From Amanita rubescens (Eukaryota > Basidiomycota > Agaricomycetes > Agaricales > Amanitaceae): DNA of 64,000 nt. Numbering within the stretch: position 1 is the stretch's first letter; every line of letters begins with the position of its first letter. Below are positions 32,823-43,650 of this stretch, piece after piece. The notes beneath the pieces were generated by a model that had not been told where the DNA came from, did no database searches, and worked only from the letters and a program-made list of their open reading frames with translations. Position numbers and translations under genes: made by a program. The stretch lies in contig WION01000014.1 of NCBI GenBank assembly GCA_015039365.1, positions 672,668 to 736,667 on the forward strand, written 5' to 3'.

Positions 32823-33877
32823 GCTCCCGAAGACGAACAATTATGTATAAATGGTGTAACAGTATCCTCTATATCCAGGAATAAAATCACCATTCCCATT
32901 ACCAAATGTTCGAATCTGAAAACCGCTGAAACCAAAGCCCTTATTGACTCAGGCGCGCAAGGAAAATTCGTCGATAGCTTGCTCGTCAATTGGAACGAAA
33001 TCACTCGCTTAAAGAAACCCATCCCAGTGCGAAATGTGGACGGAACAAATAACAAGTCTGGAGATATACGGTATAAAATCCAGATAAGCTATAACATCAA
33101 AGACAACCGGTTTAAAGACTGGTTTTATGTCACACGACTAGGCGATCAACGACTGATACTAGGATTACCTTGGCTCCGAGAAATCAACCCCAGAATAGAT
33201 TGGTCTGAAGGAACAGTTAGATTCCCCGACGGAAGGAAGATCGATCCAGAAGAAGAAACTACGTTTGATTACGACGAAGAAACCGAAATGTATCTTCAGT
33301 ATATCCAAAAAGAAGAAGAATTGAACGCAGATGAGGATGAAGATCTCGAGACTGATCACCTTTGGATCCAAGCGAAAACATCAGCGTCTCAAGCGCTCAC
33401 ACATGAACACGAAGATAAATCTACGAAAGTAGAATTACCCCCTGAATATGACAAATGGAGAAAAGTTTTTGATAAACAGACGTCAGAACGATTTCCCATC
33501 TCACGACAATGGGATCATGCGATAGATCTGAAAGAAGGGTTTAAACCTAAAGTGGCGAAGAATTATCCGTTATCAATCCACGAGGAGCGGCTAATGAATA
33601 AATGGGTTGACAAACAGCTCAAAAAAGGTTATATTCGACCGTCACAATCCCTGCAGGCATCTCCTTTCTTTTACGTTGCAAAGAAAGAAAAAGGAGAGTT
33701 GAGACCCTGCCAAGATTACCGATACATCAATAGCTGGACGAAACGGAATGCCTATCCCCTTCCTTTAGTATCCGACTTATTATTAAAACTAAGAAAAGCG
33801 AAATACTTCTCCAAATTAGACCTCCGATGGGGTTACAATAATGTGCGAATAAAGAAAGGCGACGAATGGAAAGCCGC
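32823..33877 (+). pseudogene. Gypsy protease and first half of reverse transcriptase
   Basis: In the -1 frame after X2: APEDEQLCINGVTV, then the protease motif ALIDSGAQGKFVD (near 32,937), LILGLPWLREINPRIDW, and RT from KWRKVFDKQTSERFPISRQW to DYRYINSWTKRNAYPLPLV and FSKLDLRWGYNNVRIKKGDEWKA. The RT stops where the gag-only element inserted (33,878). The frame joins FTTNCGLFEPTVMLFGLCNSP at 36,509 once one copy of the 4-bp duplication is removed. Confidence 0.85.
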
Positions 33878-34274
33878 TGAAACGATCAGAAGAAGGCCGA
33901 TGCGGAAGTGCGTTCGGCCAAAGGGGCTTCGGAGGTCAGTCCTGGGGGTGCCTCGGAGGCAGAGAGAGTGCCAAAGACGAAGGTGAACGAGTGGAAGGTG
34001 TCCGAAGCACCGAGGAACGAAGGGAATCGAAGGAATCGAACTCGGAACAAAGCTGGGGTGATAATTCGCTAACTACAACTACATACACAATGGTATATAT
34101 ACTACGGAGGCACAAGGTGACCATGTGACAATTCCTGCACCGAGTCCGAGGCCTGTGCATGCGTCCAAACACAAATGATCATCCTCCGGGGTCAAGCATA
34201 GGCTCGGAGTGCTTCGGGGAGCTTCGGAAGGTTTCAGAGATCGGTTCCAACGTAGCCGGAATCGGCTCGTTACA
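33878..34274 (-). repeat. Gag-only element, 3' LTR
   Basis: 397 bp. It encodes the last 31 codons and the stop of the gag ORF (34179-34274) on the minus strand. Confidence 0.9.
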
Positions 34275-35720
34275 CCTCCTGGGTACTTTTAATACTGACC
34301 TCCTGGTCAGGTCGGAGAGGTCAGATGGTGATAGAAAGTAGAAGGGAAGTGGTGGGTGGGTTCTTCTCATCTCGCTTTCTTCAATCATGCAGGCAGTCAG
34401 GGCGGCAGTCGGAATTTCGGCGGAATCAGGTCTTGGAATGGCAGCTGTTGGGATGCCAGATGGCTCAGAAATGATAAAGACTTTGGCGATGAGGTCGCCG
34501 AGGGTTTCTGGGGTGGCAGAAATTGGCGCAGTAGTGGTTGGGTCATCGGGAGCCTCGGAGGTCTCGGTGGTATCATGCGTTGTAGTGGTAGGAGCGTCGG
34601 AGGGTCTGGAAGGTTCAGAGGGTTCGGAGGGGGTGGTATTAGGGAGCGTGGATTGATTAGGGATTGTGGTGCTAATGTGTATGTGCGTCGGAGTTGTATG
34701 TGCGTTTTGCAGTGCTTTAGTATTGACAGGCTCGGCGGTATGCGTCCCGGAGTGGTCTAGAGCTTCCAGGAAGTAGTTGGAGGACACAAATGGCTTCGGA
34801 GCGGTCGGCTGTGTGTACCTCAGAAGCCATACATTGATGCGTTCTTTGAACCATTGTCCGAAGTGGCGGTATTGGAATGCATTCGGTTCGTTGCCGTCCA
34901 AAAATTGAATCCGTCCGTCGACTATTTTGATCTTCCCTTGCCTTGCATATTCATCCCTGATATGGCACCAGGCTGTCCGATGATTGATATCTCCGCAGAA
35001 AATGCATCCGCTAAGGAGATGGGTGGAAGCTGTGCTCGGAGTGAAGGCTGTGCTCGGAGGGGGAGTAGGGATAGGCATCGGAGGTGTCGGAAGCGTCGGA
35101 GCTTGTGGGGTGGTCGCGGCGAGCAAGGCTATAGCAGACCTTGAGCTGATAATGAATTGTGCGGCACTATTCATGTCCTTTAGATCATAGCCGTCATCGG
35201 GGTGGACATCCGGGTACTTGATTGTGAGCCGAGTAGTGATATCAGGTCGGAGCTCGGGAGGGAATGCGGACATGTACATGATGCTTGCCTCACGGCGTGT
35301 CATGCGGTGCTTTCCGATGAGGTATTGAGCTGTTCCAGAAAATTCCCTGTGATACTCAGCAAGGGCTGTCTCCGATGCAACATTTTGCGCTGAGAAGCGG
35401 CCGGAAATGGCGTGTAGTGCTGCAATAGTGTGGCGGCGATCGGGCTGTGCCTCGGGGTAGATCTCGGAAATCGCTTTCTTAAACGCGTCCCAGGTTTTCG
35501 GATCCGATAGGGTGTCTCGAGCGGCTCTCCAGATCTCGGAAGATTTCTCATCCGTATAGTAGACAGCCCATTTGATCAGTTCGGCATCTCCGGAGCGTTG
35601 TCTATCCTCGCAGATCATCTCGATATCTTCGAGGTATCTCTCAAGGCCAGCGGCAGTGCCTCGGAAGCAGGGTGCCTCCTTGTTCGTTCGGATGGGCATG
35701 CGGCGGCTTGGTTCGGTCAT
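34179..35720 (-). CDS. Gag of the gag-only LTR element (513 aa)
   Basis: ATG at 35718-35720 (MTEPSRRMPIRTNKEAPCF). Residues 20-210 look like a Ty3-type Gag core (FRGTAAGLERYLEDIEMICED, WDAFKKAISEIYPEA, EYHREFSGTAQYLIGKH). A CCHC zinc knuckle follows (CIFCGDINHRTAWC, spacing C-2-C-4-H-4-C). The C-terminal half is Thr/Pro/Ser rich and low in complexity. The frame is complete and its stop lies inside the 3' LTR, so the tail depends on LTR sequence. A preserved gag frame in an element without pol suggests that Gag itself is under selection. Upstream in-frame codons back to 35,783 lack an ATG. Confidence 0.8.
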   Translation of the reverse strand: MTEPSRRMPIRTNKEAPCFRGTAAGLERYLEDIEMICEDRQRSGDAELIKWAVYYTDEKSSEIWRAARDTLSDPKTWDAFKKAISEIYPEAQPDRRHTIAALHAISGRFSAQNVASETALAEYHREFSGTAQYLIGKHRMTRREASIMYMSAFPPELRPDITTRLTIKYPDVHPDDGYDLKDMNSAAQFIISSRSAIALLAATTPQAPTLPTPPMPIPTPPPSTAFTPSTASTHLLSGCIFCGDINHRTAWCHIRDEYARQGKIKIVDGRIQFLDGNEPNAFQYRHFGQWFKERINVWLLRYTQPTAPKPFVSSNYFLEALDHSGTHTAEPVNTKALQNAHTTPTHIHISTTIPNQSTLPNTTPSEPSEPSRPSDAPTTTTHDTTETSEAPDDPTTTAPISATPETLGDLIAKVFIISEPSGIPTAAIPRPDSAEIPTAALTACMIEESEMRRTHPPLPFYFLSPSDLSDLTRRSVLKVPRRCNEPIPATLEPISETFRSSPKHSEPMLDPGG

Positions 35721-36106
35721 GATGTTACTGGCAGGCCGAAGCGAAGCGAGCTGTTCTGATGGAAAGCGAGGTGGATTAAGCAAGGGGCTTCAGGGACAAA
35801 AGCTATTGATTGATCGGAGCTGGATCGGGAGTAGTGGAACGTGTGGGTGTTGTTCGGCTGATGCTGTGTCAGTGCTGTGGGGCCGAGTGGTGAAGGCTAC
35901 TGCAGTGTAAAGAGCGGGGAGGGTATAATTGAAGAAAGGTCAGCGGGGTATGGTCTCTGAGCTATGGGAGGGCCGGCAGAGTGCTTGGAGTGGCTCGGAG
36001 CAGATTCCAAGTGACACCGGAACTTGTCTGATGCTTTCTGTGCAGCAGTTGGGTGAAAGGAATGACCGACGGACTGACCTAAGAGCCCCTCGCGGTGGGC
36101 TCCAGT

Positions 36107-36503
36107 TGAAACGATCAGAAGAAGGCCGATGCGGAAGTGCGTTTGGCCAAAGGGGCTTCGGAGGTCAGTCCTGGGGGTGCCTCGGAGGCAGAGAGAGTGC
36201 CGAAGACGAAGGTGAACGAGTGGAAGGTGTCCGAAGCACCGAGGAACGAAGGGAATGGAAGGAATCGAACTCGGAACAAAGCTGGGGTGATAATTCGCTA
36301 ACTACAACTATGTACACAATGGTATATATACTACGGAGGCACGAGGTGACCATGTGACAATTCCTGCACCGAGTCCGAGGCCTGTGCATGCGTCCGAACA
36401 CAAACGATCATCCTCCAGGGTCAAGCATAGGCTCGGAGTGCTTCGGGGAGCTTCGGAAGGTTTCAGAGATCGGTTCCAACGTAGCCGGAATCGGCTCATT
36501 ACA
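36107..36503 (-). repeat. Gag-only element, 5' LTR
   Basis: 397 bp, same borders as 33878-34274; its inner side abuts the primer site. Confidence 0.9.
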
Positions 36504-36507
36504 CCAC

Positions 36508-38994
36508 ATTCACAACGAACTGTGGTCTCTTCGAGCCTACCGTAATGCTCTTTGGATTATGCAATTCACCGTCAACATTTCAAACGATGATGAACGAATA
36601 CCTCCATGACATGATAGCCGAAGGATGGCTAGTCGTCTACATTGACGACATGTTGATATATGGAGCGAACGAGGAAGAAACGAGGGAGCGCACTAAGCAA
36701 GTCTTGCAACAGCTGAAAGAAAACGATCTGTTCCTGAAACTGGAAAAATGTAAATTTGTCGCCAAGGAAGTCGAATTCCTTGGGATGATCGTTAAAGAAG
36801 GAAAGATCATGATGGACCCCGTAAAACTCGCTGGAATCAGCAAATGGCCTGAACCGAAAACCGTTAAACAAATACGGTCATTTCTAGGGTTCGCAAACTT
36901 TTACAGGAAATTTATAGGAAACTACACCGAAATAGTGGCTCCGCTCACAGAACTTACGAAGAAAACAGTTCCTTTCCGATGGGATGCAGAATGTCAAAAA
37001 GCATTTGACACGTTAAAGGAGAAATTCCTAGAAGAACCGGTTCTAGTAATGCCAGATCCGATGAAACCGTTTTTATTAGAGACCGATGCGTCAAACTGGG
37101 CGGTAGGAGCCGTCCTGAAACAATGGGGATCTGATGGAGAACTGCACCCATGCAGATTTATCAGTCATCGGTTAAGCGATACCGAACAAAGATATCAAGT
37201 ATACGATCGCGAGTTATTAGCAATAAAGAAAGCGTTTGAAACCAGGAGACACCTTCTAAAAGGAAGCCCACACACGATTATGATCCACTGTGATCATAAG
37301 AATTTATCATATTACAAACATCTGCAAAAGATGACCGCCAGACAGTCACGCTGGTGGCAAGAAATCACAGAGTTTGATATCAAGTTAGAACACGTCCCTG
37401 GATCAAAACTTATTCAGGCAGACGCTTTATCGAGACGCCCTGACCATATTAACGAAGAAGAGGCAAAAGCAAAAGAAAATCCGCAAACAATGATCACTGA
37501 TGACATGGTTATCACCGCGATCAATGTATCTTGGGCAGATAAAATCACTGAATTATTGCCACAAGACAAATTCGCTAAAGTTGTAATCGACGGTCTTAAA
37601 CACGGAAAACTACCCCTCCGATCAAAGTTTAATGACTGGAAGAACGACGACAACATCATTCGTTACCAAGGACACGTTTATGTTCCTCAAAACGAAGAAT
37701 TACGAAACGAAATAATCGAATCACATCACGACCCCGTAGTTATGGGTCACCCTGGACGATTAAAGACACTAGAGCTTATCCGCCGTGACTATTATTGGCC
37801 TGGAATGACAACGACCGTATCTAAATGGGTCGAAGGCTGTGCCTTATGTCAACAAATGAAGGTTAATACACACCCGATCACACCGGGTTTGATGCCTATT
37901 AAATCCCACGCCACACGCCCATTCGAACAAGTTTCGATGGACTTCATCACAGATCTGCCAATTATCGACGGTTTTGATTCTGTTTTGACCGTGGTCGATC
38001 AAGGCTTAACAAAGGGCGTAATATTCATACCATGCAAAAAATCTTTTACCGCTATGGATACCGCCAATTCTTACATTAACAACGTTTACAAACATTACGG
38101 GTTACCGACAACCCTCATCTCCGATAGAGGACCACAATTTACCTCCAAAGTTTTCAAAGAAATCTGCAAAATCTTCGGAATTGATCATAGAAAGTCAACC
38201 GCCTTTCATCCGCAAACTGACAGAGAATCGGAACGACTCAATCAGGAGCTAGAAACCTACCTCCGGTTATACTGCATTGATCATCCAAAACAGTGGAAAG
38301 ATCATCTGCATTAGCAGAATTCGCACACAATCAACGGATACATCAATCTACCAAGATGACGCTGTTTGAAATCATGTTTGGAATAGAGCCTGTGGCTATC
38401 CCCACAGCATTCCTGCGAATCAACGTACCCGCCGCTGAAGACCGCTTCAAGGTCTTAACACAAATACGAGACGAAGCTCTCGCCGCACACGAATTAGCTA
38501 GACAGCTAATGACTCAACCAGTCAAAGGGAAATCTCCCGCATTCAAAGAAGGAGATTTAGTATGGCTAGACTCACGAAACCTGAAAACAGGACAAATAAG
38601 AAAGTTCTCGCCTAGACGAGAAGGACCATTCAAGATCGAGAAGATCTTAGGACCTGTCACCGTTAAACTTGAACTTCCCCCAAGATGGAAGATTCACCCC
38701 GTTTTTCATGTTTCACTCCTTACTCCTTACCACGAGAACGAAACACATGGTCCAAACTTTACTAGACCAACCCCAGACCTTATAGATAACAAAGAAGAAT
38801 ACGAAATCGAGACAATTGTCTTGCACCAAAGAAAAGGAAACCAATGGCGATTTTTAGTCAAATGGAAAGGCTATCCGACATCTGACAATTCATGGGAAAC
38901 CGAGGAAAACCTAGAACACTCCGAGGAGACCTTAAACGAATATAAGGAACAACATGGAATCACAGCAATTATCCCCACTACTTGTAAACCATGA
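36508..38994 (+). pseudogene. Gypsy pol: RT (second half), RNase H, integrase, chromodomain
   Basis: From 36,509 the RT continues with LFGLCNSPSTFQ and VYIDDMLIYG (active site), then the thumb (FLGMIVKEGKIMMDPVK). RNase H of the Ty3 type follows (ETDASNWAVGAVLKQ, YDRELLAIKKAFETRRH). Integrase has an HHCC finger (HHDPVVMGHPGRLKTLELIRR, CALCQQM) and the catalytic core (MDFITDLP, LISDRGPQF, HPQTDRESERLNQE). At about 38,309 one missing base (LPLAEFAHN read as HLH-stop) shifts the frame; the C-terminal part continues at 38,314-38,994. It ends with a chromodomain (YEIETIVLHQRKGNQWRFL, WKGYPTSDNSWETEENL), which in chromoviruses guides integration to marked chromatin. Confidence 0.9.
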
Positions 38995-41161
38995 AAACGC
39001 CGATCTTGAAACCATGTCCTCCCCCATTAACAACCTGTCCGCCGCTACTACTCCAGCCGCTTCAACAGTCGTCGAGGAAACCGTCCCTCCGACCCCTTCT
39101 AGAGAGGAATCGCCCGCGCCATTGCCAATTCCTCCTCCTGTCTGTATGTTACATTATACATCCATCGGTACAGAATGGTTTCCTATAATTCCTTCTGACG
39201 AGGAATTCATACCACAAGATGAAGATTCTTTATCTTCTGACTCATCTTATACCTTCCCACCATCGAACGCTTCTACGATAGAAGAACTAATGCGAAATGT
39301 CACAGATATGGGGAATGCTATTCTCCCTGATGCCCCTGTGCCGCCTGAGATGCAGGAAATGGTAGCTCAAGTATTCGCCACCAGAGACCAAATGGTCATC
39401 ACCTACGCACGCGGACCACGTCCCGACACCACCCCTGAAGATATCCGGATCATGCGAGAAGGATTACTCATGTTCAATACCACCGCTTTTACTATGGGAA
39501 TTCCTCCTATCGACGAAGAACTCGTTAACAACTACCTTGAAAGAGCAAGGACCATTGCCGCCACCAATGCTGCAACCACCGCCGCCATTTCCGCTGCCGC
39601 TAACACTGTCGCCGCCGAACTCGATGTTGTCACCACTAACGCCATCACCGATGATGAGATCAATGAAAGACTCGTCAATCCCATCTCGATCCCTATTGTC
39701 TTCCCAGAAAACACCCCATCGCCAAGGCCCCTTTACACCCCATTAGATTTAATGAGGGAAACCTATACTCGATCTATGAGCCCAGTGCCTAGACTCCCTG
39801 CCGAAGGACCTATTCCTAGGTTCTTATTTCAGCACGCTTCTGTCAACGACGACAATTTTAATGTGCCTGCACCTGATATCCCTGCTATTGACGTCATCTT
39901 GACGCACTACGCCATCCCTTCCTTCGTCGATCCGATAATTTGACGAGCCTTTTATCGAATCTGGACGTTATTCACGTCATGGACCTTTGCCAACAACTAT
40001 CTGTTCATCTTGAATAGATATGTTCGCCCTGATCTGATGGCCCTCGTTAATGTCATCATTAATCTCACCCACCGGTTCCGAGAACCGCAACGCAACCGCT
40101 GGATCACCCTGATGATCTGGAACAATATTCATTGGTTTTGTGACTTACGAGGAGACGTATACCTCGAAGAAGCAACCTGTCTTACCACTGCCGGACATCG
40201 TCACCATTTCATCCAACCAACACAACAACCCGCTTTAGACACTGGCATGGCCTGGATGCACGGACACCCTGTATTTCCCCGCACTCCCGTCAATGCTACG
40301 TTCGAACGTATTTGAACCCTTAGCGACCGTCTCAACCCAATGATGACTCCTGATGGTTGGGATGTAACTATACTACGACAACTACAAACGACGATTAACA
40401 ATCTCGTATGGAGGCACGATCGTAACCCTAACAGACCTAATGCCAGTAACGAATACCAAGACGCCGCCGTCATCGCACTTCAAACAGGACATACAATTGA
40501 AGGACGCGATGTCCCTATCCCTGAAAATCTGACACGTCGCACTATCTTTCACCTGCACGGACCTGACCCCTCAGCTGAACGATTGGTATCATTTGAACCG
40601 AATAACTTAGCCTTCGAAGGAGAAGATATCCCTGGAACTCAAGGCTGTTACATGTGCGGAGCCCCACATCACACTACCGAGCACCATCAACAACGAGAAA
40701 TACGCTGAGGACCGGTACATGAGGAAACCCCGCCTCCCACTTATCCAGACGCTATAACACAATCGTCGCTGCCCACACCGTTTGAACGAATCCCTGAACG
40801 ACGAATTTCTACCGCTTCACCCACTACTACTATTGATTCCACCCAACTCGAACAAGGCGAACCTTCCCCGCTTATCGAAAGAAGACAACAAGGAACAAAT
40901 ACTCGCCCTCCGGGCAACCGCTTCACCACTACTACCACCGGACCCCCGCCGTCACAACGAAACCTTGGAAATCGCCGAGGCCAATCGACACAAGGACAGT
41001 CACGTCCTGTCGCCACTATGACTGCCTCCAATACACGAGAAGAGCGACCGACTCTTCAAGAATGTCTTACCAATAACCGCCACCGCCGCCGTCATCCTTG
41101 GCAAGGAAACGAAGACTCTTACACCTACGACAGCAACGCCGAACACAATCGTGACACGTAG
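38954..41161 (+). pseudogene. Extra ORF of the gypsy element after pol, with three in-frame TGA
   Basis: ATG at 38954 overlaps the end of pol by 41 nt. One frame runs to TAG at 41159-41161, about 735 codons, interrupted only by TGA at 39941, 40313 and 40706. Each could be a decayed CGA. The N-terminal 110 residues are Pro/Ser/acidic; an Ala-rich helix-like stretch follows (near 39,550-39,630). The middle part has RPDLMALVNVIINLTHRF and RWITLMIWNNIHWF. A Cys/His cluster CYMCGAPHHTTEHH near 40,650 looks like a zinc knuckle variant. The tail is Arg/Gln/Pro rich. I recognise no known family. Its size and coding look suggest that the element once made a third protein. Confidence 0.6.
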
Positions 41162-41218
41162 TCACAAATTATTTCAATATTCGGTGAATATTGGACTTCG
41201 TATGTAGGAGAAGGGCTA

Positions 41219-41624
41219 TGTTACAACCGTACGTCATGGCCTATCTTTTTCCATCTTATCACTTCCATTATCTCTCCTACGTCACTGTTTGCATATGCGT
41301 TCCTTCTGGAACATTCATCGTTTATCATATGCTATTTCGTTTATCACATGCATGTCGATTATCACATGTAAACCGTTTCATTATCACATGCATTCTTACT
41401 CACTATATTTGCGTATATACCTTGTACTATATAAACTACGCAAATATACGACTAGACCTCAGTCTAGTTTTAACAGTCAAAATCTGTCTCATTATCGTCT
41501 AAGCTCCCTTGGGGACTTATCCGATAACACTCTTATTCTTGAACGTTCTTAAGTGCCGGAACTCCCTTGAGGAACCTACGGTACCTGATAGGCTTGACTT
41601 ATCAGTGAACGAACAAACGTAACA
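41219..41624 (+). repeat. Gypsy 3' LTR
   Basis: 406 bp, TGTTACAACC..CGTAACA. The purine-rich GTAGGAGAAGGGCTA just before it serves as polypurine tract. It has 40 bp that are missing in the 5' LTR. Confidence 0.95.
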
Positions 41625-41781
41625 TCATTAGCGCATATGCCATATCAAGGATCAGTGGTATCAAGATGATAAGACCATATCAGGCTCACTGCGATACTAT
41701 ACCAGTGGGACATCATGTCGAATGATGAGCAAGTGAGCGGCGATGTGGGTCCTGGCAATATCGACAGTGGGGCCCATAACC

Positions 41782-42188
41782 TGACGAAGAAGACAGGTCT
41801 ACGCGAGAGCGTGTCCACAGCATGAGCAGGTGCAATAGCTTACCTATTGCGATATAGTCTTAGCACTACCCTTTGGCGTAGTAGTGATAGAAAGAGGAAG
41901 AGAATGGATTGTCCTATTCTACGATACAGGACAGGTTTATATACTAAGAGAGAACAAATATGTGTCTACATATGTGTAAGCATATAGTATAGATGGGAAG
42001 ATATGGCATGCTAAGCACACCATAAGGTGCGATCATGAGTCTATCATGATGTCACTATGATATCATAATGAAGTCATTATGATGGCATCTCTATGTCATA
42101 CATAAAGGATGACACGAGCGATATGAGTAACATTGATCGTAGTCAATCAGTAGTTAATCATTCTATAAATATATTTCTATATTTAACA
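41782..42188 (-). repeat. Copia-1 copy B 5' LTR
   Basis: 407 bp, same borders as 8786-9192, followed by the ACCAT duplication and the remainder of the copy A LTR. Confidence 0.9.
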
Positions 42189-42193
42189 ACCAT

Positions 42194-42336
42194 AAGGTGC
42201 GATCATGAGTCTATCATGATGTCATTATGATGTCATCTCTATGTCATACATAAAGGATGACGCGAGCGATATGAGTAATATTGATTGTAGTCAATCAGTA
42301 GTTAATCATTCTATAAATATAATTCAATATTTAACA
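42194..42336 (-). repeat. Copia-1 copy A 5' LTR, outer part
   Basis: It continues the LTR begun at 8544-8785 (AAGGTGCGATCATGAG..ATATTTAACA) and lacks 22 bp present in the copy B LTRs. Confidence 0.85.
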
Positions 42337-42601
42337 ACTGTTAAAACTAGACTGAGGTCTAGTCGTATATTTGCGTATTTTATATAGTACTTGAAGGTAT
42401 ATACGCAAATATGGTAAGTATGAATGCATGTGATAACAAAACAGTCACATGTGATAATGAAATGGTTTACATGTGATAAAATGAAATAGCATATGATAAA
42501 CGATAATGTTCCAGAAGGAATGCATATGCAAATAATGACGTAGGAGGGATAACGAAGATGATAAGATAGAAAAAGATAGGCCATGACGTACGTTTGTAAC
42601 A
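42337..42601 (-). repeat. Truncated gypsy LTR fragment
   Basis: The reverse complement matches the first 240-265 bp of the gypsy LTR (TGTTACAA.. to ..CTAGTTTTAACAGT), with scattered differences. It is cut where the copia-1 A LTR begins. It is an older relic of the same gypsy family. Confidence 0.8.
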
Positions 42602-42782
42602 ATATGTGACTAGTGTTTACAGGTCAGGTCACAATAACTGGAAAATAACTGTAACCTGACCTAACCACTACCAGTTATAACCTGACCATCGGTCACAGTT
42701 ATACCGGTCAGTGATCAGTTACAGTTACAGTTATGGCAAATGGCCCAATTGGTATAACTGGTCTATAACTGGTCATGACTGG

Positions 42783-43179
42783 TGAAACAATCAGAAGAAG
42801 GCTGATGCAGAAGTGCGTTCGGCCAAAGGGGCTACGGAGATCAGTCCGAAGGGTGTCTCGGGTGCAGAGAGGGTGCCGAAGATGAAGGTGAATGAGTGGA
42901 AGGTGTCCGAAGCACCGAGGAACGAAGGGAACGGAAGGAATCGAACTCGGAACGAAGCTGGGGTGATAATTCACTAACTACAACTACGTACACAATGGTA
43001 TATATACTACGGAGGCACGAGGTGGCCATGTGATGAATCCTGCACCGAGTCCGAGGCCTGTGCATGCGTCCAAACTCAAACGATCATCCTCCGGGGTCAA
43101 GTATAGGCTCGGAGTGCTTCGGGGAGCTTCAGAAGGTTTCGGAGATCGGTTCCAACGTAGCCAGAATCGGCTCGTTACA
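42783..43179 (-). repeat. Solo LTR of the gag-only element in hAT-C
   Basis: 397 bp, the same length and ends as the LTRs at 33878 and 36107. The flanks CTGG and CCGG form a 4-bp duplication with one CpG change. Confidence 0.85.
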
Positions 43180-43366
43180 CCGGTCATGACCGGTTATGAT
43201 GACCAACTTGAAATGGGTTATTTGTTGTGAACTACACTGTCTATATTATCTTGAATTACCCTATGTCTTGAGCTCTAAAAGTGATACACCCATGAATTTA
43301 AAAAGAAATTTTGAAAAAGATGACTACATGACCACTATACCTCCCAATTCTCTACCTCACAATCTT

Positions 43367-43650
43367 CAGAGAAATAGCAAAATACTCTGCCAATAATGAC
43401 ACTGCAATTGGCAGAGCATTTTCTATTTTTATTTTGCAGATTATCATATACATGCCACCACCAACCATCAGAAAAAATAGCAAAATACTCTGCCAATGAC
43501 AACACTGCAATTAGTGGAGGATTTTCTATGTCTATTTGCAAATTATCCTATACATACATGCCACTAACCCTCAGAAAGAATAGCAAAATACTCCACTGGT
43601 GATGGGACTGAAATTGGTGGAGCATTTTCAATTTCTATTTGCAGATTTTT
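43367..43650. repeat. Three diverged tandem repeats (about 100 bp) in hAT-C
   Basis: Each unit contains AATAGCAAAATACTC, a CACTGCAATTNG-like run and a TTTCTATTTNTATTTGCA-like run, starting near 43,370, 43,473 and 43,577. The same unit occurs in reverse at 1289-1350 and 2168-2210. Confidence 0.7.

Larger units (their letters stand above)
33878..36503 (-). mobile_element. Gag-only (non-autonomous) LTR retrotransposon
   Basis: LTRs of 397 bp lie at 33878-34274 and 36107-36503, TGTAACGAGC..GTTTCA on the minus strand. By eye they differ at about nine sites, mostly CpG transitions. The 4-bp flanks are CCGC (33874-33877) and CCAC (36504-36507). Removing one copy restores the gypsy RT frame (K-A-A-F-T-T), so a CCGC duplication with one CpG change is likely. 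The primer site next to the 5' LTR starts ACTGGAGCCCACCGCGAGG; the purine tract AGTACCCAGGAGG precedes the 3' LTR. The only long ORF is gag. No protease, RT or integrase motifs exist in 1.8 kb of internal sequence, so it must borrow enzymes. Confidence 0.85.
28539..41624 (+). mobile_element. Ty3/gypsy chromovirus with nested insertions
   Basis: LTRs lie at 28539-28904 and 41219-41624. The left one lacks 40 bp lying between two ATCACATGCAT repeats; otherwise only a few CpG transitions separate them. The 5-bp duplication TCATT is at 28534-28538 and 41625-41629. Without X2 (30791-32821) and the gag-only element (33878-36507) it measures about 8.4 kb. The order is gag, protease, RT, RNase H, integrase, chromodomain, then an extra ORF. 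The order and the chromodomain place it among chromoviruses. A 1-nt deletion and several stops make it inactive. Confidence 0.95.
8786..42188 (-). mobile_element. Copia-1 copy B: Ty1/copia element with many nested insertions
   Basis: The LTRs are 8786-9192 and 41782-42188 (407 bp each, TG..CA). By eye they differ at about nine sites, mostly C/T or G/A changes at CpG. The 5-bp duplication ACCAT flanks it at 8781-8785 and 42189-42193, inside the LTR of copy A. Its own sequence, read on the minus strand from right to left, is leader, ORF0, gag, protease, integrase, RT and RNase H. Insertions in it are a solo LTR (11862-12388), hAT-A2 (14703-26324) and a gypsy element (28539-41624). The coding frames are broken in many places, so it is dead. 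Confidence 0.9.

Noticed and set aside
39941..40708. TGA as a sense codon in this organism (three in-frame TGA in the gypsy third ORF)
   Set aside because: Host genes in the window (BAR protein, PP2C) end with TGA at the expected protein end, so the standard code applies.
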